From positions 1-64,000 of the forward strand of contig DASVQY010000025.1 in assembly GCA_036388895.1 (NCBI GenBank): a stretch of DNA of 64,000 nucleotides. The letters run 5' to 3'. Below are positions 1 through 7,384 of this stretch, one piece after another (the first letter of the stretch is position 1; every line of letters begins with the position of its first letter). Under the pieces are notes generated by a model that saw nothing but the letters and a program-made list of their open reading frames with translations, did not search any database and was not told the origin of the DNA. Origin of the DNA: SXVE01 sp036388895 (lineage in GTDB: Bacteria > Acidobacteriota > Blastocatellia > Pyrinomonadales > Pyrinomonadaceae). The translations under genes and the position numbers were made by a program.

Positions 1-48
1 TTTCGCTATTTTATTAGTTCGCTTTAAATTATCCGAAGCGGAACGGAT

Positions 49-123
<75 letters not shown>

Positions 124-133
124 ATTTTAATTT

Positions 134-250
134 TTTGATAAGATGCTAACGAAGAACTTTGCATTTTTTACACGAACTACTACGACGCGCTAACTTCGGC
201 GCGTATTTCGGCATTTATACAAATGCTAAGGCAAAGTCGCTCTTATCAAA
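134..250. other. structured element between tRNA-Val and thrS (possible RNA)
   Basis: Four nested or adjacent perfect stems are visible. They are TTTGATAAGA (134-143) with TCTTATCAAA (241-250), ACTTTGC (156-162) with GCAAAGT (231-237), ACGCGC (185-190) with GCGCGT (199-204), and GCATTT (211-216) with AAATGC (221-226). Together they would form a closed multi-branch structure of about 117 nt. It could be a tRNA processing or termination structure, a thrS leader element or a small RNA. I see no T-box consensus. The pairing is seen directly; function is unknown. Confidence 0.45.
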
Positions 251-384
251 TCAAATCTTTTTAAGTAGTAGAAATTGTTAATCGTTAATCGTTGATTAAT
301 TATTTGATTTGAAAGCGAGTTTGCTTTTCGGATTAATTATTTGTTCGAGAATTTTTCAACTAGGAATTAACTATTAACAAAATT

Positions 385-2370
385 ATGAGCGAATTAAACG
401 TAAAATACGGCGAAAATCAAAAGCAAATTCCCGCGCCCGTTTCCGTAGCCGATGCTTTAAAGAACTTTGACCGCGATGCGGCGAAAAAGGCTTTGGCAGC
501 GAAAGTGAACGGCGAAGAAGTTGATTTAAACAAACAACTTGCGGCGACTGACGAAGTTTTATCAATCGAGCCGATTCTGCCCGAGTCGCGCGACGGTTTG
601 GAATTGATCCGGCATTCGACAGCGCATTTGTTAGCTGCCGCTGTTCTGGATTTGTTTCCCGGAACGAAACTCGGCGTTGGTCCTGCATTGATGGAAGATC
701 CGCGCTACGGTTTTTACTATGACGTTATCGCGCCGCGCCAGTTGACTGAAGCCGATTTGCCGGTTATCGAAAAGCGCATGCGACAGATTGCCGGGAAAAA
801 TCTTCCGTATCGCCGCGAAAATGTCAGCAAATCGGACATCATCAAAATTTTCACCGAGCGTGACGAACCTTTAAAGTGCGAATTGATTACGGAAAAGGTC
901 GAAGAAGCTTCGGAAGCGAGCATTTATTATATAGATAATTCGCCGTTTATTGATTTTTGTTTAGGTCCGCACGTTCCGCATACCGGAAAAATAAAGGCTT
1001 TTAAGCTGCTCGCTTTGTCGGGCGCATATTGGAAAGGCGATGCGGCAAACCAGCAAATGCAACGCATTTACGGAACCGCATTTGCGACTCAGGAAGAACT
1101 CGACGCTTGGCTCAAGCAACGCGAGGAAGCTGAAAAACGCGACCACCGGCGTCTCGGAAAAGAACTCGATTTGTTTTCGATTCAGGAAGACTACGGGCAG
1201 GGAATGATTTTCTTTCACCCGAAAGGCGGCGCGGTTCGCAAGGAAATGGAAGATTATCTGCGCGACGAACTGCAAAAACGCGGCTACGGAATGGTTTTCA
1301 CGCCGCACATCGCAAAACGTCAGCTCTGGCAAACTTCCGGTCACGAAGAAAATTACGCCGACAATCTTTTCGAACCGATTGGGCTGCCCGAATGGTTTAA
1401 CGAAGAAACGGAATTTCGCCTGAAACCGATGAACTGCCCGTTTCACATCGGAATTTACAAATCGCATCCGCGTTCATACCGCGAGCTGCCGCTTCGTTAC
1501 GCCGAACTCGGAACGGTTTACCGCGCCGAGCTTTCGGGAACGCTTCACGGGCTGCTGCGAGTTCGCGGTTTTACGCAGGACGACGCGCATATTTTCTGCA
1601 CGCCCGAACAGGTTGAATCGGAAGTCGGAAATTGTGTTGATTTCGCTTACGATGTTTTCAAAACTTTCGGTTTCGAGAAATTCAAAGTCGAGCTTTCCGT
1701 TCGCGGCGAGGCTGACAATAAAGGCTTTTTAGGTTCAACCGAAGATTGGGAAAATGCGGAAAAGGCGCTGGTAAATGCTTTGAAAGCGCGGAACATCGCT
1801 TACGAGCGAATCGAAGGCGAAGCGGCGTTTTACGGACCGAAGATTGACATCAAAGTCGAAGATTCAATCGGGCGCTTATGGCAGCTTTCGACCGTTCAGT
1901 TCGATTTCAACTTGCCGGAAAGATTCGATCTGGAATTCGTTGACGAGCACAATCAAAAAGTTCGTCCGGTAATGGTTCACCGAGCGCTTTTCGGTTCAGT
2001 CGAAAGATTTTTCGGAGTTTTGATCGAGCATTACGCCGGAGCGTTTCCGTTCTGGCTCGCGCCGGTCCAAGTCGCCGTTTTGCCGATTACCGACCGAATC
2101 AACGAATACGCGGAAAAAATCGCGCGTGAATTGAAAAACGCCGGATTTCGGGTTGAAGCGAATACGAAATCTGATAAAATCGGCGCAAAAATCCGCGACG
2201 CGCAGATGAACAAAGTTCCGTTTATGCTCGTTTTGGGCGACAAGGAACTCGAAGAAGAAAAAGTTGCGGTGCGTGAGCGCAAACAAGGCGACATCGGGCA
2301 AATGACGCTCGGAGAATTTATTGAAATGGCGCGAAAGCTAAAGGAAGCTCGCGCTTTGGCGAATGTTTAA
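385..2370 (+). CDS. thrS: threonyl-tRNA synthetase
   Basis: Charges tRNA-Thr in the cytoplasm. The 661-residue product has the normal length and domain order: an N-terminal TGS domain (about 1-65), the editing domain with HSTAHLL near residue 76, the class II catalytic core, and an anticodon-binding domain from about residue 560. The zinc ligands of the family are present at Cys351 (MNCPFH), His402 (DDAHIF) and His532 (MVHRAL). It is followed by infC-rpmI-rplT, the gene order common across bacteria. The start ATG has only a weak upstream purine stretch (AGGAA). Confidence 0.98.
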   Translation: MSELNVKYGENQKQIPAPVSVADALKNFDRDAAKKALAAKVNGEEVDLNKQLAATDEVLSIEPILPESRDGLELIRHSTAHLLAAAVLDLFPGTKLGVGPALMEDPRYGFYYDVIAPRQLTEADLPVIEKRMRQIAGKNLPYRRENVSKSDIIKIFTERDEPLKCELITEKVEEASEASIYYIDNSPFIDFCLGPHVPHTGKIKAFKLLALSGAYWKGDAANQQMQRIYGTAFATQEELDAWLKQREEAEKRDHRRLGKELDLFSIQEDYGQGMIFFHPKGGAVRKEMEDYLRDELQKRGYGMVFTPHIAKRQLWQTSGHEENYADNLFEPIGLPEWFNEETEFRLKPMNCPFHIGIYKSHPRSYRELPLRYAELGTVYRAELSGTLHGLLRVRGFTQDDAHIFCTPEQVESEVGNCVDFAYDVFKTFGFEKFKVELSVRGEADNKGFLGSTEDWENAEKALVNALKARNIAYERIEGEAAFYGPKIDIKVEDSIGRLWQLSTVQFDFNLPERFDLEFVDEHNQKVRPVMVHRALFGSVERFFGVLIEHYAGAFPFWLAPVQVAVLPITDRINEYAEKIARELKNAGFRVEANTKSDKIGAKIRDAQMNKVPFMLVLGDKELEEEKVAVRERKQGDIGQMTLGEFIEMARKLKEARALANV

Positions 2371-2472
2371 GTTCATTGACTTTATCGGGTTTGTTAAGTG
2401 CGTTGAGTCGGAAGAAAAGAGGAAATTCTTTCACTCAATGAACACGACAAGTTCGATGAACTCAACGAACTC
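2371..2472. repeat. near-tandem ttcattgagtt-type spacer repeat
   Basis: The thrS-infC spacer contains diverged copies of a short unit related to gttcattgag / ctcaatgaac in both orientations, so the two halves can pair imperfectly. The same unit recurs at 53087-53280. No gene is visible here. Confidence 0.5.
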
Positions 2473-2478
2473 TTAAAA

Positions 2479-2485
2479 GAGGAGG
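2479..2485 (+). promoter_or_regulatory. ribosome binding site deciding the infC ATC start
   Basis: The strong Shine-Dalgarno sequence GAGGAGG lies 6 nt before ATC at 2492. No ATG, GTG or TTG is available at a usable distance in this frame. The first conventional in-frame start, GTG at 2576, would remove conserved N-terminal residues. Confidence 0.85.
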
Positions 2486-2491
2486 CTGAAT

Positions 2492-3046
2492 ATCGCTAGA
2501 AAGTTCAACAACAAAAATCGCAGTCGGTTTAGAGAGCCGCTGCATCGCACGAACGAACGTATCCGTGTTCCGTCCGTGCGCGTAATTGATGAAGACGGAG
2601 AACAGCTCGGCGTAATGGACGTTCGCGATGCCGTGCAGCGTGCGCGGGATATGGGCGTTGATTTAGTGGAAATTGCGCCGAACGCGAAACCGCCGGTTTG
2701 CCGGATAATTGATTACGGAAAGTTTCTCTACGAAGAGAAAAAGAAAACTGCCGAAGCCAAGAAAAAGCAAGTTACGGTCGCCGTCAAAGAGCTTAAATTC
2801 CGTCCCGGCACCGACGATCACGATTACGAATATCGTATGAAACACGCCAGAGAATGGCTGACCGACGGCGACAAAGTGCGCGCGGCAATCGCCTTTCGCG
2901 GTCGCGAAATGACGCACCGCGAGCTGGGGGCGAAAATTTTACAGAAATTGACCCAGGATTTAGCGGACGTAGCTGATGTTGAAGTAGCACCGAAGATGGA
3001 AGGCTATCAGATGTTTACGATTTTAGTACCGAAGAAAACGAAGTAA
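2492..3046 (+). CDS. infC: translation initiation factor IF-3 (ATC start codon)
   Basis: IF-3 binds the 30S subunit, prevents premature subunit joining and proofreads the start codon. From ATC the product is 184 residues, the family length. The N-domain begins ARKFNNKNR and continues with the conserved RTNERIRVPSVRVIDEDGEQLGVM. A lysine-rich linker and a C-domain (KELKFRPGTDDHDYE, VAPKMEGYQMF) follow. A non-canonical AUU/AUC/AUA start is known for infC in other bacteria, where IF-3 discriminates against it and so limits its own synthesis. The ATC behind a strong RBS here fits the same autoregulation (inference). The gene heads the infC-rpmI-rplT cluster. Confidence 0.96.
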   Translation: MARKFNNKNRSRFREPLHRTNERIRVPSVRVIDEDGEQLGVMDVRDAVQRARDMGVDLVEIAPNAKPPVCRIIDYGKFLYEEKKKTAEAKKKQVTVAVKELKFRPGTDDHDYEYRMKHAREWLTDGDKVRAAIAFRGREMTHRELGAKILQKLTQDLADVADVEVAPKMEGYQMFTILVPKKTK

Positions 3047-3057
3047 ATGGGTAACGA

Positions 3058-3103
3058 AAAATGGATAATGGAAAATATTTTTTAATTATCCGTTATCCAT
3101 TTT
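3058..3103. repeat. hairpin in the infC-rpmI spacer
   Basis: AAAATGGATAA (3058-3068) is perfectly complementary to TTATCCATTTT (3093-3103), built from near-tandem units of the aatggataatgg type. It sits 30 nt upstream of rpmI. It could act as an attenuator or RNA-stabilising stem; no T-tract follows. Confidence 0.5.
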
Positions 3104-3132
3104 CCATTTTACATTATTAACAAGGAGTATTT

Positions 3133-3336
3133 ATGCCGAAACTTAAAACACACAAAGGCGCGGCGAAGCGTTTCCGCTCGACAGCATCGGGCAAATTCAA
3201 ACGCGGACATTCGCACGCGCGACATATTTTGACGAAGAAAACTTCAAAAAGAAAACGCAATTTAGATATTGATGTATTGGTTTCCGAAGGCGATCAAAAG
3301 CGCGTTGAAGCGATGTTGCCGTACGGAAGAAAATAG
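3133..3336 (+). CDS. rpmI: 50S ribosomal protein bL35
   Basis: A 67-residue, very basic ribosomal protein of the normal bL35 length, starting MPKLKTHKGAAKRF and containing the conserved RHILTKK segment. It is a component of the large subunit. An AAGGAG ribosome-binding site precedes the ATG. It lies between infC and rplT, the standard operon in which L20 usually represses expression of the two ribosomal genes. No diverged or missing segment is seen. Confidence 0.98.
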   Translation: MPKLKTHKGAAKRFRSTASGKFKRGHSHARHILTKKTSKRKRNLDIDVLVSEGDQKRVEAMLPYGRK

Positions 3337-3428
3337 TTACGAATTTAAAGTTACGAATTAAGAATTGAATAAAAATCTTCGTTTTAATTCGCAATCGATT
3401 TTTTATAAAGATTTAGGAGGATAAAAAT

Positions 3429-3806
3429 ATGCCTCGTGCAAAACGTGGGAATAAGCGCACCGAAAAGCGCAGAAAAATATTATCTTTAGCCAAAGGCTAT
3501 CGTGGAACGAAATCAAAACTTTACCGTTCAGCCAAAGAATCGGTTGAACGCGCGTTGAATTTTGCCTATACGGGCAGAAAATTGAAAAAACGCGATTTTC
3601 GGCGGCTTTGGATTGTCCGCATCAACGCGGCTTGCCGTTTGAATGAAATGAAATACTCGCAATTTATGCACGGTTTGAAGCTTGCCGGCGTCGAACTAGA
3701 CCGCAAGGTTTTAGCCGATTTAGCTGTTAAGCAGCCGGAATCGTTCGCAGCCTTAGCTGGACAGGCGAAAGATGCGATAAACAATAATCAACAAGCGGCG
3801 GCTTAG
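3429..3806 (+). CDS. rplT: 50S ribosomal protein bL20
   Basis: A 125-residue basic protein with the bL20 hallmarks MPRAKRG, LAKGYRG and RLWIVRINAACR, followed by a C-terminal helical part ending in an alanine tail. It binds 23S rRNA early in 50S assembly and in studied bacteria represses its own operon. The strong RBS AGGAGG lies 9 nt before the ATG. The gene ends the infC-rpmI-rplT cluster and is followed by a hairpin. Confidence 0.98.
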   Translation: MPRAKRGNKRTEKRRKILSLAKGYRGTKSKLYRSAKESVERALNFAYTGRKLKKRDFRRLWIVRINAACRLNEMKYSQFMHGLKLAGVELDRKVLADLAVKQPESFAALAGQAKDAINNNQQAAA

Positions 3807-3821
3807 TTTCGCCGAAAATCG

Positions 3822-3857
3822 AACACAGGCAGGCATTGCTCGTGTCTGCCTGCGTTA
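3822..3857 (+). terminator. hairpin after rplT
   Basis: CAGGCAG (3826-3832) pairs with CTGCCTG (3846-3852), extended outward by AAC/GTT across one mismatch. The T-tract is poor, so it may terminate only partly or act as a processing stem. Confidence 0.5.
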
Positions 3858-3869
3858 TAGTTAAATCGA

Positions 3870-4241
3870 ATGTTTCTGGGTTTGAGAACGACAATTTATA
3901 AAGTCAGCGATTTGGAAAAGGCGAAGAATTGGTATTCCGAAATTTTGGGAATTCAGCCTTATTTCGACGAGCCTTTTTACGTCGGCTATAATGTCGGCGG
4001 CTTTGAATTGGGACTTGACCCCGATGTCGAAAACGCATCTACCGGAAACAATGTTGTTGTTTACTGGGGCGATGAAAACATCAAAGAAAAATTTGAAGAA
4101 CTGCTGAAAAAAGGCGCGAAAGTTCATTCCGAACTGCAAAACGTCGGCGGAGACATTATCGTTGCCGGCGTCTTCGATCCTTTCGGCAATATTTTTGGAT
4201 TAATCGAAAATCCTGCATTTAAAATCGAAAACACAGAATAG
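3870..4241 (+). CDS. VOC (glyoxalase/bleomycin resistance) family protein
   Basis: A 123-residue protein of the vicinal oxygen chelate superfamily. It has paired beta-alpha-beta-beta-beta modules, with the typical opening LRTTIYKVSDLEKAKNWYSEILG and the second module ending VFDPFGNIFGLIEN. Members include glyoxalases, dioxygenases and antibiotic-binding proteins; the substrate cannot be told from sequence. TATAGT lies 8 nt before the ATG and no Shine-Dalgarno is visible, so the mRNA may be leaderless. It stands alone between the rplT hairpin and the pheS relic. Confidence 0.85.
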   Translation: MFLGLRTTIYKVSDLEKAKNWYSEILGIQPYFDEPFYVGYNVGGFELGLDPDVENASTGNNVVVYWGDENIKEKFEELLKKGAKVHSELQNVGGDIIVAGVFDPFGNIFGLIENPAFKIENTE

Positions 4242-4245
4242 CTTT

Positions 4246-4320
4246 ATGCCGAACGAAAGAAAACAAATTGACCAGATCCGCGAAGCGTTCGAGCAAGATT
4301 TCGGACGCTTTACTTTTTGA
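4246..4320 (+). pseudogene. relic of a second pheS 5' end (24 codons)
   Basis: A short reading frame from ATG to TGA encodes residues closely matching the start of the intact PheS at 5015. The shared core is IREAFEQ(D/E)FGRF, after which the frame stops. Most base differences from pheS codons are synonymous. The most economical reading is a truncated pheS start left behind when the Uma2-like gene came in, with the intact pheS restored downstream. A conserved 24-residue leader peptide is a less likely alternative. Confidence 0.7.
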
Positions 4321-4364
4321 TTGAGTAATTTTCGTTAAAAATTACCTGTGTTAAAATTCAAATT

Positions 4365-5018
4365 ATGGAAAGCGTTTTGAATCCATCATTAAAAGAAATG
4401 GCACAAGCGGCAATCAATCAAAAATTGATTCTGAAATGGGTCGGCTGGGATTTTTACGAGCGAATTTTAGAAGAGTTCGCTGACTCAAATGCGCTGCATT
4501 TTGCTTATGATGATGGTTTTCTGGAGATCGAAGTGCCTTTGTACGAACACAAATCCGTGAATCGAATTTTGCAGAATTTGGTTACGACAATTTGCGTCGA
4601 AAAAGAAATTGATTTTATAAACGCCGGTTCAACGACTTTTCGTAAACGCGCGAAAGCCAAAGGCGTAGAACCGGATACTTGCTTTTATATTCAGAATGAA
4701 CCTAAAATTCGCTGAAAGCAGAAGAAAGATTTAATGACAGACCCGCCGCCCGATCTGGTAATTGAGGTAGACGTTACAAGTCCGTCGCTTAACAAAATAC
4801 CAATTTATGCGGCTTTAGGTATTCAGGAAGTTTGGCTTTACAAAGGTGAAAGGGTGGAATTTTATAAACTTTACGGCGAGTTTTATCAATTAATTACAAA
4901 CAGTTTGACTTTCCCGATGCTAGATAGCCAAACCGCAACGTCTTTTCTGCAAAAGGGATTAACAGAAAGTTCTTCAAAATGGTTTAAGGAAGTCCGCGAT
5001 TGGACAAATAAAAAATGA
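4365..5018 (+). pseudogene. Uma2 family (DUF820) endonuclease-like gene with in-frame TGA
   Basis: Two segments in the same frame (4365-4715 and from 4734) together encode about 217 residues of a Uma2/DUF820 protein, a PD-(D/E)XK nuclease-like family of unknown role. Family motifs lie on both sides of the break: VEPDTCFYIQNEPKIR before it, and TDPPPDLVIEVDVTSPS with GIQEVWLY after it. A single TGA at 4713-4715 interrupts the frame where the family usually has Gly (GGA), so one G-to-T change would explain it. The 3' end overlaps the pheS start by 4 nt. TAAAAT lies 7 nt before the ATG, suggesting a leaderless transcript. A sequencing error or readthrough cannot be excluded. Confidence 0.85.
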
Positions 5019-6112
5019 ACGAACAACAGGAACAAGTAGAAAAAATTCGTGAAGCGTTTGAACAGGAATTCGGACGCTTTGCTAGTTTTCGCACGGGAAT
5101 TAACGGCTTAAATTTAGCCGATGCCGAAAATTTAACCCGCGAACTGGTTGAATTAAAAACAAAACACACGGGCAGAAAATCCGAAATCGCGGGAGCGAAA
5201 AAGTTGATCGGTCGTGTCGCGCCCGAAGAACGCGGCGCTTTCGGTCAGTTTGTGCAGACGGTCGAGCGCGAAATTGTTTCGGCGATTGAAGAAGCGGAAA
5301 ACAATCTGAAAACCTTTATCGGCGAAGCGAAAACTGAGCGCGAGAGATTAGATGTAACTTTGCCCGGGTCGCGCCCGCGCACGGGGCATCTGCATCTGCT
5401 CACGCTTCTTCGACAGAAAATCGAAGATATTTTCGTTTCGCTCGGGTATTCGATTGAAGACGACCGCGAAATTGAAACCGATTATTACAATTTCGACGCG
5501 CTCAACATTCCTGAAGGTCATCCGGCGCGCGAATCGCAGGACACTTTTTATACGACAACCGGTCTAGCTTTGCGCTCGCAAACTTCGACCGTGCAGATTC
5601 GCGCAATGGAACGGCGCGGCGTACCGATTCGCATTATCGCGCCAGGCAGAGTTTTTCGCCGCGACACGCCGGATTTAACGCATACGCCAATGTTTCACCA
5701 AATCGAAGGTTTGTGCGTGGATAAAAATATTACGATGGCGCATTTAAAAGGAACGGTCGGCGAATGGCTGCGAAGATTATTCGGGAAAGAGACGAAAATT
5801 CGCCTGCGTCCGAGCTACTTCCCTTTTACCGAACCGAGTGCCGAATTCGATTTTTCCTGCTTCAAATGCGACGGTTCCGGCGTTTTCGAGAACGAACGCT
5901 GCCGCCCGTGCAAAGGCTCCGGCTGGATTGAGCTCGGCGGTTCGGGAATGGTTCACCCGAATGTTTTGCGCGCATGCAATGTCGACCCGCAAATTTACTC
6001 AGGGTTCGCGTTCGGCTTCGGTCTGGAGAGAATGTGCAGCTTGGTGTATTCGCTCGACGACATTCGTTTGATGTTTGAGAATGACGTGAGATTTTTGGAA
6101 CAATTCAAATAG
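5015..6112 (+). CDS. pheS: phenylalanyl-tRNA synthetase alpha subunit
   Basis: Catalytic subunit of the (alpha-beta)2 enzyme that charges tRNA-Phe. The 365 residues comprise an N-terminal coiled-coil tRNA-binding arm (about 1-90) and a class II core with GRVFRRDTPDLTHTPMFHQ, TEPSAEFDF and GFAFGFGLERM. Between the last two is a cysteine insertion (CFKC...CRPCKGSGW) that could bind zinc; similar Cys pairs occur in PheS of several phyla. The start ATG overlaps the stop of the preceding Uma2 pseudogene (ATGA). pheT is not adjacent: a minus-strand peptidase gene lies between. A strong terminator follows. Confidence 0.97.
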   Translation: MNEQQEQVEKIREAFEQEFGRFASFRTGINGLNLADAENLTRELVELKTKHTGRKSEIAGAKKLIGRVAPEERGAFGQFVQTVEREIVSAIEEAENNLKTFIGEAKTERERLDVTLPGSRPRTGHLHLLTLLRQKIEDIFVSLGYSIEDDREIETDYYNFDALNIPEGHPARESQDTFYTTTGLALRSQTSTVQIRAMERRGVPIRIIAPGRVFRRDTPDLTHTPMFHQIEGLCVDKNITMAHLKGTVGEWLRRLFGKETKIRLRPSYFPFTEPSAEFDFSCFKCDGSGVFENERCRPCKGSGWIELGGSGMVHPNVLRACNVDPQIYSGFAFGFGLERMCSLVYSLDDIRLMFENDVRFLEQFK

Positions 6113-6133
6113 CTTTTGTTTCTTCCCCAAATG

Positions 6134-6162
6134 AAAAACTCCTCGAATTATGAGGAGTTTTT
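6134..6162. terminator. bidirectional rho-independent terminator
   Basis: AAAAACTCCTC (6134-6144) pairs with GAGGAGTTTTT (6152-6162) around a 7-nt loop, with T-runs on the plus side and A-runs on the other. It serves pheS and the converging peptidase gene. Confidence 0.9.
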
Positions 6163-6185
6163 TATTTTAATCTTTTTTATCGAGA

Positions 6186-7241
6186 CTACTGTTGGAAAGG
6201 ATTGTTTTCGGCGAAATACTCGTGGCTGTCGGCGTTGTCAACAGCTTTGTTCGGGTCGGTAATCGCTAAATTTTTCGCGCCTGATTGCCCGTAAACCCAG
6301 TCTTCGGTTCCGGCGACGACCGTGAAATGGCTGGTTTCGTGAACGAGCGTCCCGGCTTTTGAATCGGTTCCGGTCGTCGGTGCCTGCCAGAAAATGCTGC
6401 AAATATAAATTCTATACGGCTGATTCGCGTAAACGTAAGCGTAATATCGTTTTTTACAGCCGCAATCGAAAGTCATCGAAGCTGTATCCATCGCGCTTTT
6501 GATGTTCGTAAAATTGCTTTTCACCGTATTGTGACGCGCTGAACTGTAAGCGCCAAACCAAGTCACGTATCGCGTGCCCTGCGTGTTAGAAAGCAGATAG
6601 TTCAATGCTTCGGATGAATATTTGGCGGCTTCGTCGCGCGCCGTCAGAAGGCTGGATTGCTGCGTCGTCGTGCATTTGACGAAACTGCTCATTCCGGCGA
6701 CGGCAGATGCGTCTTCCGGTTCCGGTTTATTCGCCGCGCGTCCTTCGATAAAAATACTAAAGTCGGCGGACTTTAAGCTTTCGACTTGATTAATTTGTTT
6801 ATCGCCTTTTTGATAAAGATTAAGTGCCGCAATGTCGTAATTTATGACATACGACCCGGTCACCGACAAATCATAATATTTGGCTAAATCAACTGTTCGA
6901 GAAAAACTTTCGCCCGATTTGAGCGTAATAAAATCTTTGTCTTCGGGCTGGGGACGTTTATAATGCGCGCCGATATATTCGACTGTTTCGCCGTCGCGCG
7001 TAACTTCAAATAAAGGCTCTTCGACATCCTCGAACGGAGTGTACCATTTTAATATTCTGACTGCGCCTTTATTCGGATTTGAGATAGTGACCTTGATCAA
7101 AACGCTTTCATTTTCGGTAAATGCTTCTTTATCAGCACTTAGAGCCACATTCACTCTTCCTTTAGCCATTGCGCTCGTTGTAAAAATAAACATCACCGTT
7201 ACAAAAGCGATGAAAAAAAACACACGACGGTTTATTAGCAT
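6186..7241 (-). CDS. secreted M35-like (aspzincin / peptidyl-Lys type) metallopeptidase
   Basis: A predicted exported zinc endopeptidase of 351 residues. The start chosen is the ATG at 7241, which has GGAGGAAC just upstream and begins a clear signal peptide (INRRVFFFIAFVTVMFIF, cut near SAMAKG). An earlier in-frame ATG adds 21 residues with no export signal. The middle is a beta-sandwich-like region. The C-terminal catalytic domain has HETSHF (His301, Glu302, His305) followed by GTEDWVYG, where the Asp would be the third ligand of aspzincins. It lies between pheS and pheT on the opposite strand, which is unusual. Confidence 0.85.
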   Translation of the reverse strand: MLINRRVFFFIAFVTVMFIFTTSAMAKGRVNVALSADKEAFTENESVLIKVTISNPNKGAVRILKWYTPFEDVEEPLFEVTRDGETVEYIGAHYKRPQPEDKDFITLKSGESFSRTVDLAKYYDLSVTGSYVINYDIAALNLYQKGDKQINQVESLKSADFSIFIEGRAANKPEPEDASAVAGMSSFVKCTTTQQSSLLTARDEAAKYSSEALNYLLSNTQGTRYVTWFGAYSSARHNTVKSNFTNIKSAMDTASMTFDCGCKKRYYAYVYANQPYRIYICSIFWQAPTTGTDSKAGTLVHETSHFTVVAGTEDWVYGQSGAKNLAITDPNKAVDNADSHEYFAENNPFQQ

Positions 7242-7373
7242 TAAAGTTCCTCCACAAGTTTTGAAATTTTTTGAAAGAATAGTAAAAACCGGACGGTTTT
7301 GCATTAGCTATACTATTGTAGGCTATAATAGGCAATTTAATAACAAGAAGCAATAAAAATTGTTTACAACCCG

Positions 7374-7379
7374 TATAAT
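7374..7379 (+). promoter_or_regulatory. -10 box TATAAT immediately before pheT
   Basis: A perfect TATAAT ends 5 nt before the pheT ATG, which would put the transcription start at or next to the A of the start codon (leaderless mRNA). No Shine-Dalgarno is visible. A -35 box is not obvious. A second TATAAT lies at 7324-7329. Confidence 0.5.
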
Positions 7380-7384
7380 AATTT

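Noticed and set aside
134..384. T-box riboswitch upstream of thrS
   Set aside because: The conserved T-box bulge and antiterminator sequences were not found.
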